Assembly: GCF_000011065.1 (NCBI RefSeq)
Contig: NC_004663.1
Span: forward strand, 1,550,001-1,614,000
Reading direction: 5' to 3'
Origin: Bacteroides thetaiotaomicron VPI-5482
GTDB lineage: Bacteria; Bacteroidota; Bacteroidia; Bacteroidales; Bacteroidaceae
Length of the DNA stretch: 64,000 bases
Part shown: positions 43,862 to 53,651 of the stretch, in pieces
How positions within the stretch are numbered: position 1 is the stretch's first letter
Layout of the letters: each line of letters begins with the position of its first letter
Translations under genes and position numbers: made by a program
The notes under the pieces: generated by a model
Told to the model about the DNA's origin: nothing
Databases searched by the model: none
Seen by the model: only the letters and a program-made list of their open reading frames with translations

Positions 43862-45466
43862 ATGAAATTTATGAAAAACCTGCGATATATGCTGATAGCA
43901 GCATGTTCAGCCTGCCTGCTTCTACCTTTGGGAAGTTGCATGGATACGGACATGAACCGTAATAAATACGAAGTGGACAGCGAAGAAATCGGCCGTGAAA
44001 ACTACGACCTCGGCTCCACTATCAGAGGCCTGCAAGGCTTAGTAATACCTGCACAAGAGCATCTTTACCAATTCATGGAAGCCATGTGTGGTGGTTCTTA
44101 TGCAGGATATTTCGGTGAAACACGTACCGGATGGCTGGAGAAATACTCTACCTATAATCCTAAAACCGACTGGTTGAAGGCACCATTTACAGATGTTATA
44201 TCAGAAACATATCCTAAATATTATGCAGTTTTACAACATGAAGATGCCCCTGTAGCCCTTGCATTAGCCAAACTGCTACGAGTAACTATCATGCAACGCG
44301 TGACGGACATTTACGGCCCTATCCCCTATAGCAAAGTGTTAGTATCCGGAGAAGGTTCTGAAAGCGATGGACTGAATGCGGCTTACGATTCACAGAAAGA
44401 TGTCTACATGCGTATGTTTCAAGAACTTGAAGAAGCCGATCAGGCACTTGAAGACAACATGACAGAAGGCAATAGCGGATTTGAAAAGCTGGATGATGTC
44501 TACTACGGAAAACTACAACAATGGCGCCTTTTTCTCCATTCACTACAACTACGCATGGCTATGCGCCTATGCTACACCGATATGGCTGCCGAAGCCCAAA
44601 GCATTGCCGAGAAAGCCGTAACGGCAGGAGTGATCGAAAAGAACGACGACAATGCCTTATTCCATGTAGCAGAAAATCGCTCAGCACTCTGCTTCAACGA
44701 TTGGAAAGACTATCGTGTAGGAGCCGATATCATCTGTTACATGAATGGTTATGCAGACCCACGTCGGGATAAATATTTTACCAAGGTGAAGAATAACGAC
44801 CAGGAAGGTTATTACGGCATGCGTATCGGCATAAATTCACCATTTTCTGATGACGACATGATAACATCGTACTCCAATCGTTTGATGACCGCCAGCGATC
44901 CTTATGTATGGATGACTGCCTCCGAAGTAGCATTCCTGCGAGCCGAAGGAGCATTACGCAAATGGAATATGGGCGGTGAAGCCAAAGATTTCTACGAAAC
45001 AGGGGTTAAGCTTTCTTTTGAAGAACATGGAGCCAGCGGAGCGGAAGACTACCTGAATTCAATAGCCTCTCCAAGTGGCTATACTGACCCGCTAGGTTCG
45101 TATAGCACAGGTAGCCCCGCCAACATTACAGTAAAATGGAATGAAATGGGAGAACAGGCATTCGAAGAGAATTTGGAACGTATCATTACCCAAAAGTGGA
45201 TTGCACTTTTCCCCAACGGCATTGAATCATGGAGTGAACACAGGCGTACCGGATATCCCAAATTATTGCCTGTTGTCGTGAACAAAGGCCGCAATGTTAG
45301 TACCGAAGCCGGCATGCGCCGACTCATGTATCCCAACGAAGAATACACCCAGAATTCTTTCCACCTTAACAATGCCATTAATGTATTGATAAAGGAAAGT
45401 AGTAATAATCAGGGGGGAGATACCGGTGGTACCCATGTATGGTGGGATCGTAAAGCAAACAAGTAA
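43862..45466 (+). CDS. SusD-family outer-membrane glycan-binding lipoprotein
   Basis: This is a 534-residue lipoprotein. I use the ATG at 43862, 4 nt after the susC stop. The signal peptide ends in the lipobox LLPLGSC. The chain has the TPR-rich SusD layout and resembles the SusD/RagB-2 (SusD-like_2) type: NYDLGSTIRGLQGLVIPAQEHLYQFMEAM, RVTIMQRVTDIYGPIPYSK and a C-terminal WIALFPNGIESWSEHRRTGYPKL. It caps the SusC channel and binds glycan at the surface. Confidence 0.93.
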   Translation: MKFMKNLRYMLIAACSACLLLPLGSCMDTDMNRNKYEVDSEEIGRENYDLGSTIRGLQGLVIPAQEHLYQFMEAMCGGSYAGYFGETRTGWLEKYSTYNPKTDWLKAPFTDVISETYPKYYAVLQHEDAPVALALAKLLRVTIMQRVTDIYGPIPYSKVLVSGEGSESDGLNAAYDSQKDVYMRMFQELEEADQALEDNMTEGNSGFEKLDDVYYGKLQQWRLFLHSLQLRMAMRLCYTDMAAEAQSIAEKAVTAGVIEKNDDNALFHVAENRSALCFNDWKDYRVGADIICYMNGYADPRRDKYFTKVKNNDQEGYYGMRIGINSPFSDDDMITSYSNRLMTASDPYVWMTASEVAFLRAEGALRKWNMGGEAKDFYETGVKLSFEEHGASGAEDYLNSIASPSGYTDPLGSYSTGSPANITVKWNEMGEQAFEENLERIITQKWIALFPNGIESWSEHRRTGYPKLLPVVVNKGRNVSTEAGMRRLMYPNEEYTQNSFHLNNAINVLIKESSNNQGGDTGGTHVWWDRKANK

Positions 45467-45489
45467 GAATCTTTAAAAACTAAGATAAT

Positions 45490-46473
45490 ATGAAAAATAA
45501 AAACCTTATATTCAGTTTCCTAACTGTCGTTACTCTCACGATTGGTGCAGGCTGTCTGTGGACATCGTGTGACGATTGGACCGAAACGGAACAGGTGGAT
45601 TACGGAGTAACTACCCCCGATGGTCAGAACCCTGAACTATATGCCCGCTACACACAAGCTGTTCGCAACTATAAAAGTCGCAAACACTATGCCGTATGTG
45701 TACGCTTCGACAATGGACATAGCGGAGACGGAGAAAAAGACTTTCTTCGTTCGATGCCGGATAGCATTGATGCCGTCATTCTGGAAAATGCGGCAACACT
45801 TAATTCAGCCGATCTGGAAGACATTCCTGTATTGCAGACTAATTTTGCAACAAAGGTTCTTTTTAGTTTCAATCTGACCAGTATCAAAGAGAACGCAGAA
45901 AGTTCGGGACAAGAAATCAAAACACTTCTGGCTCCCGCTTTAGAGCAAATGGTATCCGCCATTACCGACAATGGGCTTGACGGAGCTTCAATCTCCTACA
46001 CCGGTGACATCGGACTTGGTAATAACGCAGCAGTCAATGCAAGTATAACTGAGATGCGTCAGTTACTGCTTGACAAGATTACACCGTTAGCAAAAAATGG
46101 GAAAATCTTTTTTCTGGAAAGTAATCCACTTTTTATTCCCGAAGCGAACCGGGATGTATTCACCCGCTACGTACTCAATACTACGTCCTCTAAAAATGCC
46201 AGCCAGTTACGTCTTCTGATTAATGAAGCTATCTATTATGCAGGTATTCCCTCAGACAAGCTGCTCATTACCGGCGATCCGGAGCTAATGACTACGGACA
46301 ATAATGACGGGCTTGTCTCACAAGTGCCTTTCTTCGCCATACAGGTAATAGATTGCGGGCCTATCGGCGGCTTAATGATACAGAATGTCGCTGCAGACTA
46401 TTCGCACGCTAACATCACTTATAAGGAGACACGTGGTGCCATACAGACTTTAAACCCTTCACCTTTAAAATAA
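45490..46473 (+). CDS. GH18-like surface lipoprotein, catalytically dead
   Basis: This is a 327-residue lipoprotein (signal with lipobox-like LWTSC) with the GH18 TIM-barrel pattern: YAVCVRFDNGHSGDGEKDFLRSMPDSIDAVILE, then the motif strand NGLDGASISYTG. Active GH18 enzymes carry DGxDxDxE there, whereas here the acidic positions are Ser, Ser and Thr171 in place of the catalytic Glu. It cannot work as a normal GH18 hydrolase. It lies in the susCD operon between SusD and other surface lipoproteins, so a glycan-binding role (SGBP) is the best inference. Confidence 0.75.
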   Translation: MKNKNLIFSFLTVVTLTIGAGCLWTSCDDWTETEQVDYGVTTPDGQNPELYARYTQAVRNYKSRKHYAVCVRFDNGHSGDGEKDFLRSMPDSIDAVILENAATLNSADLEDIPVLQTNFATKVLFSFNLTSIKENAESSGQEIKTLLAPALEQMVSAITDNGLDGASISYTGDIGLGNNAAVNASITEMRQLLLDKITPLAKNGKIFFLESNPLFIPEANRDVFTRYVLNTTSSKNASQLRLLINEAIYYAGIPSDKLLITGDPELMTTDNNDGLVSQVPFFAIQVIDCGPIGGLMIQNVAADYSHANITYKETRGAIQTLNPSPLK

Positions 46474-46491
46474 ACACAGGAGGAATCTAAG

Positions 46492-47814
46492 ATGAAAAAG
46501 CAAAAAATACGATTCGCAATTTTCATGTTGTTACTTGCTGTCACTGCTTGCGACAATGCCGATTATAGTAAAAGTGCTCCTTTCGACAACGGTGTCTATT
46601 TAAGTGTAGCCGAAAGCAAAACATCGGAGACTATGACATTCAACAAAACGATTATTCAGCGCGAAAAGAGCTTCACAGCCCGGCTGGCATATCCTGCTGG
46701 TACTGATGTTACGGTCAACGTAACAGTTGACCCTTCACAAGTAGAAGCCTACAACTCACGCAATAATACCAGCTATGATATATTGCCGGCCAAACATTAC
46801 CGATTGGAGAGCAACGAAATGACAATACGCGCAGGCAAAATCAATTCAGCTCCGTTACATATTTATTTTGAAAACCTGACAGAATTGGAGATTGATAAAG
46901 CATATCTCTGCCCAGTGTCTCTTAATTCCGCACAAGGTGTAGGCCTATTGGATGGCTCAACCACCTACTGGTATATAGTGAAACGCTCCAGCGCCATCAC
47001 TACCGCTGTTGACTTACGCTATTGCTACGTCGAAGTTCCCGGATTCTATGTACCCAAATGGGGAACAGAGCCTGCCGGCAATGCTGCTCATCTGAACAAT
47101 TTGAAGGCTGTCACCTTTGAAATAATCACCCGTATATCCAATTTCGACGAAGCCAATACAGACATTTCCAGTCTGATGGGCATCGAGCAATATTTCTGTT
47201 TCCGGGCAGGCGATGCAGGCTTCCCACGTCAACAGTTGCAGATACAGACTCCGGCAGGAAAGTTCCCCGAAGCCAACAAAGCCAAATTACTGAAAGAAAA
47301 TGAATGGTACCATCTCGCACTAACGTACGACATTGCCACCAAAACAATTATTTTCTACGTCAATGGAAAAGAACAAAGCCGAAGCACTAACTATGGCAAC
47401 AGCGAATTCTCCGAAATAAAACTTGCCAACCGCAAACAGGAAAGTTTTCCCGGTGCAAGCGATGGTGACTGGCTTTTCTACATAGGACGTTCTTATAATG
47501 ACCGCTGGCTTATCGACCGTCAACTTAACGGTAATGTCTGTGAGGCACGTATCTGGGATGTAGCACGTACACAACAGGAAATCTGGAAAAACATGTACGA
47601 CATTGAAGATCCGGAAAATGAAGCACACCTCGCTGCTTACTGGAAATTCAATGAAGGAAGCAGCAATGATATCAAGGATTACTCCAAATATCATAACGAT
47701 GCACACATTGTTCGTTATTGGAAAGATTTCAATAGCAAAGAAGAATATGACGTAAAAAATGAGGAACTATGGCCAAGCGGCATAGAAGTTCCGCAAGTGA
47801 ATAGGGAAGATTAG
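46492..47814 (+). CDS. surface lipoprotein with DUF1735 and LamG/concanavalin-like domain
   Basis: This is a 440-residue lipoprotein (lipobox LLAVTAC). Residues about 30-160 match the DUF1735 beta-sandwich found in PUL surface proteins (VTVNVTVDPSQVEAYNSRNNTSYDILPAKHY). Residues about 215-410 look like a LamG/laminin-G-like jelly roll (NEWYHLALTYDIATKTIIFYVNGKEQSRS, LNGNVCEARIWDVARTQQEI). No catalytic residues are apparent. It is probably a surface glycan-binding protein of this PUL, with 18-nt and 27-nt gaps to its neighbours. Confidence 0.82.
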   Translation: MKKQKIRFAIFMLLLAVTACDNADYSKSAPFDNGVYLSVAESKTSETMTFNKTIIQREKSFTARLAYPAGTDVTVNVTVDPSQVEAYNSRNNTSYDILPAKHYRLESNEMTIRAGKINSAPLHIYFENLTELEIDKAYLCPVSLNSAQGVGLLDGSTTYWYIVKRSSAITTAVDLRYCYVEVPGFYVPKWGTEPAGNAAHLNNLKAVTFEIITRISNFDEANTDISSLMGIEQYFCFRAGDAGFPRQQLQIQTPAGKFPEANKAKLLKENEWYHLALTYDIATKTIIFYVNGKEQSRSTNYGNSEFSEIKLANRKQESFPGASDGDWLFYIGRSYNDRWLIDRQLNGNVCEARIWDVARTQQEIWKNMYDIEDPENEAHLAAYWKFNEGSSNDIKDYSKYHNDAHIVRYWKDFNSKEEYDVKNEELWPSGIEVPQVNRED

Positions 47815-47841
47815 AAATGAGAAACTTATAAAAATCAAAAT

Positions 47842-49368
47842 ATGAAACAAATATTGAAACATATACTGATTCTGGCATTTGCGGCAGGTTTTATTGGGAC
47901 TGCCTGCGAAAATAACGATCTTAATATCGATGCCGGTACATTCCCCGAAACCGGAGGTATAGGTCTTTCTATGGGTATATTACAAAGCGATAATTATGCG
48001 ATGGAAAACCCACAGATAAACATGGACCATGCCAGTTTGAGCGATCAATTTCACATCAGCTTAACAGAACCGGCTTCACAAACAGGAAATTATACCGTAA
48101 AAGTAGACGAATCCAAAGTACTGGACTTCAATTCGAAGCACGGAACGAGTTACCCTCTGTATCCTACAGAATACATAGATTTAGGTAACAGTGGAAAAAT
48201 GACAATAGAGAAAGGAGAACAGCAGTCAAACTCTGTCTCTATTGCCTTCAAATATGATGAAGCCATAGAAGATTCTGTTATTTATGTACTCCCTCTGACA
48301 GTGGAAGAGAACAATAGTTCCCCGGCCATGTCTAGTGAACGCAAAACATTATATTATATAATTAATGTATGGGGAATGGCTCCTGCCGAATATAACGCTA
48401 TAAAGAAAAACTTCATTCAGATAGCAGGGGTAGATCCCGAATTCACCAATCCTCTACTGCTCAACAAACTCTATTTTGAGTCTATGTCTCTTTCATCACC
48501 AGAAGTAGATTACTACAATCCATTCGACATAATCAACCTACAGTTCGCTACCGTCAAGGCAGACGATAATCTGTTGCCATCTTTATATCTAAAAGATGAT
48601 CTGGCATACGTACTAAAGAAACGTGAAAAGTACATCGTTCCATTGCAACAGTTAGACCACAAAGTTTGCCTTGCCATTAAGGGAGCGGGAGAAGGAATTG
48701 GTTTTTCCAATCTGGGAGAAAAAGAAATGATGATATTTGTAGAAAGAATAAAACAAATGATTGATATATATCATTTAGATGGAGTCAATCTATATGATGC
48801 TAATTTTTCCTATGAAGAAAGTAATGAAAACATTAATTACTCAAACAATCTATGCAAATTCGTAGCATCTTTACGAGATAAGCTAGGAAACAAGATCATA
48901 ACCTATACACAAACTTCTGAATCTCCGGAAGGGATCACTAATGACGCTAATTTGAAATTAGGAGAACTTTTAGATTATGCTTGGTGTGATCAATTGAACA
49001 CAATTATTGATCCTTGGAGTACTCCTGAAAAATGGACACGTCCTATTGCAGGATTAAACAAAGAAAAATGGGGAGCTTTAAATACTGATATACATATGTC
49101 AAGTGAGCAAGCAAATATTTTAGATCAAGTGATAGAAATGTTTACTCAACCCTCACTAATGATAACCGCTGGAATAAATCATGTATTTGTAGTAAATAGA
49201 GTAGACTATGTTAGTGCAGGAACGGAATCTTATGCACCGACTTATATGGCTTATGGTGCTATCTGTAACTTATGTGATATGGAAAAAGAATATTTTGTAA
49301 CAGGTATTAACTCTCCAAATAATCAATACCTCAACATTCATGATCTTCTCATGCCTAAAGATTATTAA
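47842..49368 (+). CDS. DUF1735 + GH18-like lipoprotein with degenerate active site
   Basis: This is a 508-residue lipoprotein (lipobox IGTAC). An N-terminal DUF1735 domain (DESKVLDFNSKHGTSYPLYPTEYIDL) is followed by a GH18-fold domain. The motif strand reads LDGVNLYDANFSYE, where active homologues have DGVDFDDEW: the catalytic Glu is Ala320 and two Asp are changed to Asn and Tyr. It is therefore a probable binding protein, not an enzyme. From about base 48700 the DNA becomes markedly AT-richer than in the first half of the gene. Confidence 0.78.
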   Translation: MKQILKHILILAFAAGFIGTACENNDLNIDAGTFPETGGIGLSMGILQSDNYAMENPQINMDHASLSDQFHISLTEPASQTGNYTVKVDESKVLDFNSKHGTSYPLYPTEYIDLGNSGKMTIEKGEQQSNSVSIAFKYDEAIEDSVIYVLPLTVEENNSSPAMSSERKTLYYIINVWGMAPAEYNAIKKNFIQIAGVDPEFTNPLLLNKLYFESMSLSSPEVDYYNPFDIINLQFATVKADDNLLPSLYLKDDLAYVLKKREKYIVPLQQLDHKVCLAIKGAGEGIGFSNLGEKEMMIFVERIKQMIDIYHLDGVNLYDANFSYEESNENINYSNNLCKFVASLRDKLGNKIITYTQTSESPEGITNDANLKLGELLDYAWCDQLNTIIDPWSTPEKWTRPIAGLNKEKWGALNTDIHMSSEQANILDQVIEMFTQPSLMITAGINHVFVVNRVDYVSAGTESYAPTYMAYGAICNLCDMEKEYFVTGINSPNNQYLNIHDLLMPKDY

Positions 49369-49564
49369 GATATAACATTCATATTTATAAAGCATCTGTG
49401 AATATGGACAAACTGAGAAAGGAGATGCAGAATATTTACGCATAAAAATCAGACTATGAAGGAGGAACTTTTACCAAACACGTATCCTATCAATGCCAAA
49501 GACATGTCTTCCGCATTGATTATAAGAAAAGAAAAATCATTAAATCAATTTTAAAATTTACATT

Positions 49565-50485
49565 ATGAAAAACTTGTATAAAATTTTAGCGTCATCTATC
49601 GCTATATTTGCATTTTGCGCATGCTCACAAGAAGAAATGCCAGTAAACCAATCAGATAATAATCAATCTGAAGTAGTCACCCGTTCGGCCACAGGTATTA
49701 AAAACATCGTTTATATTGAAGTAAATGATATCAATCCTCTTAATGCAGGGTCATATATTATGGATGATGCTCCATTTTTCGATTATGTAATTCTGTTCGC
49801 TGCCAACATAAGAGGTGTAGGCTCAGACGCTACTTTATATAACAATCCAAATGTACAGTACATTTTGGACCACAAAGACACTCTGATTAAGCCTCTTCAA
49901 GACAAAGGTATCAAAGTTTTACTCGGTCTATTAGGTGACCATACAGGACTCGGATTCGCAAACATGAATTCAGCTCAGACTGAACAGTTTGCTACCGCCG
50001 TTGCCAATGCTGTTAGTCAATATGGATTAGATGGTGTAGACTTTGACGACGAATGGGCTGAATACGGTAGAAATGGTTATCCATCTGGAAGTACAGGTTC
50101 TTTCTCTAATTTGATTACTGCGCTCCATAACAAAATGCCAGGTAAGACGATTACTGTATTCAATTATGGCTACACAAGTGAGCTTACAGGAGTTAATAGC
50201 TATATTGATTATGGCATTTACGCATTCTTCAACTCCCCATCGTGGAGTACAGGTTTTGGTATGCCGAATAGTAAATTTGCACCTTATACCATTAATCTGA
50301 ATAGTGCTCCGTCTGCTGCTAGTGCTCAACTTTATTCAGGACAAGTTGCAAGTAAAGGTTATGGTGCTATCGGTTACTATGACCTTAGAGCCAACAATAT
50401 CGTAAGCGTATTGAATGGTGTTGCAAAAGGAGCTTTCAAGTCTACTTGTACTTATGACGGTAATTCTTATCCAAAGAATTATTAA
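49565..50485 (+). CDS. GH18 endo-beta-N-acetylglucosaminidase (surface lipoprotein)
   Basis: This is a 306-residue lipoprotein (lipobox FCAC) with an intact GH18 catalytic strand YGLDGVDFDDEWAEYG, where Glu163 is the proton donor and the preceding Asp stabilizes the oxazoline. The short single-domain size resembles Endo H/Endo F-type enzymes, which cut the GlcNAc-GlcNAc core of N-glycans. A high-mannose preference is possible but cannot be read from sequence. It is last in the PUL. The 196-nt gap before it (49369-49564) holds no recognizable gene; a 32-codon frame at 49456 is too weak to call. Confidence 0.88.
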   Translation: MKNLYKILASSIAIFAFCACSQEEMPVNQSDNNQSEVVTRSATGIKNIVYIEVNDINPLNAGSYIMDDAPFFDYVILFAANIRGVGSDATLYNNPNVQYILDHKDTLIKPLQDKGIKVLLGLLGDHTGLGFANMNSAQTEQFATAVANAVSQYGLDGVDFDDEWAEYGRNGYPSGSTGSFSNLITALHNKMPGKTITVFNYGYTSELTGVNSYIDYGIYAFFNSPSWSTGFGMPNSKFAPYTINLNSAPSAASAQLYSGQVASKGYGAIGYYDLRANNIVSVLNGVAKGAFKSTCTYDGNSYPKNY

Positions 50486-50758
50486 CCAAAAGTTTTAAAG
50501 CATCACACTTGATGAAGTATTAAAATAACTTCTCCCTCTTTCAACAAAAGAGGGGGAAGTAGTTTAAAGTGAGAGAGTAATGTATTTTTTCACATGTTCC
50601 TTTTTAGTAAAGGAAACATGTGAAGAATTACTCATACAACATTTATTAGATAATATATCCTTCGGAAGCTACTCACTCTTCCAACGCTCATATAATTAAC
50701 TGGCGGGAAAGTTACGGGCAAAAAAAGAAGAGAAGTAGCAACCGAGGATAATCAGATG

Positions 50759-50824
50759 AATGCTGTGACATTTTTGTATCTAATCTAATTATTATAAGGG
50801 GAAAAGCAAAAATGTCACAGCATT
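50759..50824. repeat. perfect 18-bp inverted repeat
   Basis: AATGCTGTGACATTTTTG (50759-50776) is exactly complementary to CAAAAATGTCACAGCATT (50807-50824), with a 30-nt AT-rich centre. It could be a large RNA hairpin or the ends of a very small mobile element. No target duplication is evident. Confidence 0.75.
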
Positions 50825-50986
50825 ACTAATCAACACTTTAAGCCCACAAAACAGTTCTTTTTCCTACAAGTTTACAAAAATCATCTATATACTTTTCACT
50901 TTTTCATAGAAGAAAACTGCACTTTTTTCACTCCCCCCTATCCAATCATAAAGAAACAATAAAGTTACAGTCGAGTAATCAGACAG

Positions 50987-51046
50987 GCAGACTTGTGCAA
51001 CAAGTCTGCTACAGTTATGCATCCCTGTAGCTACGCAAGTGCAACA
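50987..51046. repeat. hairpin cluster, possible decayed 22-nt-period array
   Basis: GCAGACTTGT (50987-50996) and ACAAGTCTGC (51000-51009) form a perfect stem with a 3-nt loop, and CTACAG/CTGTAG form another. GTGCAACA recurs at 50995 and 51039, 44 nt apart (two 22-nt periods), with TGCA again at the middle position. The match to the other arrays is partial, so this is tentative. Confidence 0.4.
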
Positions 51047-51914
51047 GAATAAAACATAAGCAACAAGCGGCTAATAGCTGGCAAGAATTCATTAATTCAT
51101 ATGGTAGAATGCTTTAAACCAACCTGATAAATATAAGAAAAGATATATAGCATTATACCAATTTATTAAGCATACTTCATAGAACCATACTATAAATCTA
51201 CGTATCAATCTCCCAAACCAGGAATAAAAACAAAGAATTCCATGACTGTTTTGATCTAATTATGATTTTATTAAACATAAATTAATAATAAGCAGAACCT
51301 TAAATAAGCAAGCATTATTATTTTCTACGAACAATAAATATAACATTGTATTAAAAATATACAAGTTTTCAATACATTTTATCGCAAACATCATACAAAA
51401 AGTAACAAGTCTCTATTTTTAATCAGATATTATATCAATTTTTTATAACTATGGCGTATATTTACCTCATAAGAACAAGCAATATTATATTATAAAAAAA
51501 TACGTATATATTATCCAAAAACCCAAAAATGAGAGAATCTGAATTGGTACTAAATGGAAGTTATTCCAAAAGTACCCAACCAAAAGCACGGGCACCTCCT
51601 GAGCAGCCCGCATTACTTACAATATATTTAACATTTATGTTTAATAAAAAATAATCAAATTAATTATTGTTACTTGGAGGAGATTTGCCCTATTCCTTTC
51701 AAAAGGGTTCAAACATTAGAATTAAAACTCTACATATATACTACGCATTCCCGATATCAGCCTTCAAAGAACAAATAATTTTGAGATCATGTTATTTGAA
51801 CTTATTGATATACAATCATGAGACCATAATACTGTGCATTTTTCCTTGCTTCAAACCCGAACAAGAGGAATAGATCAATTTCACCAAGTGACGTTACTAA
51901 AAAAACAGATTAAT

Positions 51915-53615
51915 ATGAAATATTTAATTATAACGTCATTATACACTTCTATTATCGCAGTTACAACCACCCAAAGTGAATTATTTCCAATTTTATTTTC
52001 AACAGCAGGAATACTTTTATTGTATTGGTTCTTGTCTCATTCTTTTGCCATGCGGAAAGAAATTGCTTTCTTAAAAGAAGAAAATCAGTACTTCATGGAT
52101 TCCTTCCGAAACATTCGCACCCCAATCACATTGCTTCATACGCCTTTGAAGTCAACCTATAACAAGAATTGCCCAGACAATATCAAAAAGGAGCTGTCAC
52201 TGGCGATTCGCAATATAGATTGCCTTAATGATCATTTAACCAGATTAATGGACCTGAAGCAAATAGCCGCTCATTCCCTAAAAATGAATATTACGGAACA
52301 TGAATTAGGAAATTTCCTTAAAAATAAAATATCTTCTCTGAAAGATCATGCAGCAAACAGACATATTAAATTAGAAATCCAAACAGAATTCAAATATGCA
52401 AGCGTGTGGATAGATCAAAGTAAAATATCTCCCGTAATAGAGAAATTCATAAAGAATATAATAGATCATACAGAATATTCAAAAAAAGTTATTATACACG
52501 CATCTTTATGCAACAAATATTGGATAATAAAAGCGAGTTATACGGGAAATGAAAACCTAATGAAATGCTATAAATGCTCCGGTAAACATCTTATTAAACA
52601 AAAAACAGAACCTAAATATTACTTTGCAAAAAGTGCTTTATGCAAAAAACTGACAGAAATATGCAATGGAGAAATATTAATCAATAATTCATGTCATACG
52701 ATCACATTGCGTTTTCCTGTAAAACCCTCTTATGAAAATGTATCCGAACGCAGTTTGGTTCATATAGAGAAGAATATAGAAGAAGAAAAGATCGATGCCT
52801 TATTCCATAAAAGTTCACAGAAAAGAAATTCATCCAGACCTGTCGTGATTATGGTCGACAGTAACGAAGAGTTCAGATCCTATCTGGAAACCTGTTTGTC
52901 AGAGGAATACATAGTCAGAGGCTTTGAAAACGGAGCGGACGCATTGGGATATATCAAAAATGAACATCCGGATCTGGTAATATGCGATACAGTGCTCAAC
53001 GGAATGGGCGGTGATGAACTTTCTTCAAGGCTGAAGACGTCTAAAGAAACATCTATTATACCGGTCATCCTTTACGGATCGCATATAGATGCCGACCAAC
53101 GCAGTAAAAGGGAAGCGTCATTAGCAGACACATTCATGCATACTCCTTTTCATGTGGAGGATTTAAAGATAGAGATTGCTGTTCTTATCAGGAACAGCCG
53201 CCTTCTTAGAAAAGCATTCCTGCACAAAGTATTCGGAGAACATTTTCTGCAAGTACAACCAACCGAAATGATCAAGGAAGCTACTGAAGGAAGCAAAAGC
53301 CTATTGATCAATGAAGTAAAAGAGTATATTCTTGAACGCATAGAGAAAGAGGATTTGACTATCGATGCGATTGCCTCACATTTGAAAATGAGCAGAACGA
53401 AATTCTACAATAAGTGGAAGTCAGTGACCGGCGAGGCCCCGACCGTCTTTATTGAAGCGGTTCGAATGGAAAAGGCACACGAGTTGTTAGAAAGCGGGAA
53501 ATACCCTGTCGGAACCATACCGGAAATGATCGGATTGAAGGATGTAAAAAACTTCCGCAACAGGTATAAAGAATACTTCGGAATTACACCTAAAGAATCG
53601 ATCAAGAAAAAATAG
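51915..53615 (+). CDS. degenerate HTCS-like regulator (kinase-like, receiver, AraC HTH)
   Basis: This is a 566-residue protein starting at the ATG 51915. Two hydrophobic segments (about 3-17 and 24-42) are followed by a kinase-like region, a receiver domain with Asp358 (LVICDTVLNGMGG) and a C-terminal AraC helix-turn-helix pair (ERIEKEDLTIDAIASHLKMSRTKFYNKWK, FRNRYKEYFGITPKES). The large periplasmic sensor of normal hybrid two-component systems is absent. The phospho-accepting His is replaced by Arg65 (FRNIRTP where SHEIRTP is normal), and the ATP-binding glycine boxes are not recognizable. It is likely a membrane-tethered transcription factor controlled in another way. AT-rich. Confidence 0.8.
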   Translation: MKYLIITSLYTSIIAVTTTQSELFPILFSTAGILLLYWFLSHSFAMRKEIAFLKEENQYFMDSFRNIRTPITLLHTPLKSTYNKNCPDNIKKELSLAIRNIDCLNDHLTRLMDLKQIAAHSLKMNITEHELGNFLKNKISSLKDHAANRHIKLEIQTEFKYASVWIDQSKISPVIEKFIKNIIDHTEYSKKVIIHASLCNKYWIIKASYTGNENLMKCYKCSGKHLIKQKTEPKYYFAKSALCKKLTEICNGEILINNSCHTITLRFPVKPSYENVSERSLVHIEKNIEEEKIDALFHKSSQKRNSSRPVVIMVDSNEEFRSYLETCLSEEYIVRGFENGADALGYIKNEHPDLVICDTVLNGMGGDELSSRLKTSKETSIIPVILYGSHIDADQRSKREASLADTFMHTPFHVEDLKIEIAVLIRNSRLLRKAFLHKVFGEHFLQVQPTEMIKEATEGSKSLLINEVKEYILERIEKEDLTIDAIASHLKMSRTKFYNKWKSVTGEAPTVFIEAVRMEKAHELLESGKYPVGTIPEMIGLKDVKNFRNRYKEYFGITPKESIKKK

Positions 53616-53651
53616 TCGGAATAGAACGGACAACTAAAAGCATGTCCGAAT

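Larger units (their letters stand above)
50486..51914. other. 1.43-kb AT-rich non-coding region with several hairpins
   Basis: No convincing gene is present. The structures seen are: stem 50528-50540 / 50548-50560 (13 bp, one G-U) just after the GH18 gene; stem about 50589-50603 / 50609-50624; a perfect 18-bp inverted repeat 50759-50776 / 50807-50824; and the 50987-51046 hairpin cluster. From about 51100 to 51660 the DNA is extremely AT-rich without clear structure. It may carry regulatory RNA, recombination remnants or the promoter of the next regulator. Confidence 0.6.

Noticed and set aside
49456..49554. 32-codon ORF before the endoglycosidase gene
   Set aside because: Too short, no resemblance to a family; the gap may hold gene remnants but nothing can be supported.
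51667..51873. 68-codon plus-strand ORF before the degenerate regulator
   Set aside because: It lies in very AT-rich DNA, has no recognizable domain and overlaps an open frame leading into the regulator; likely chance.
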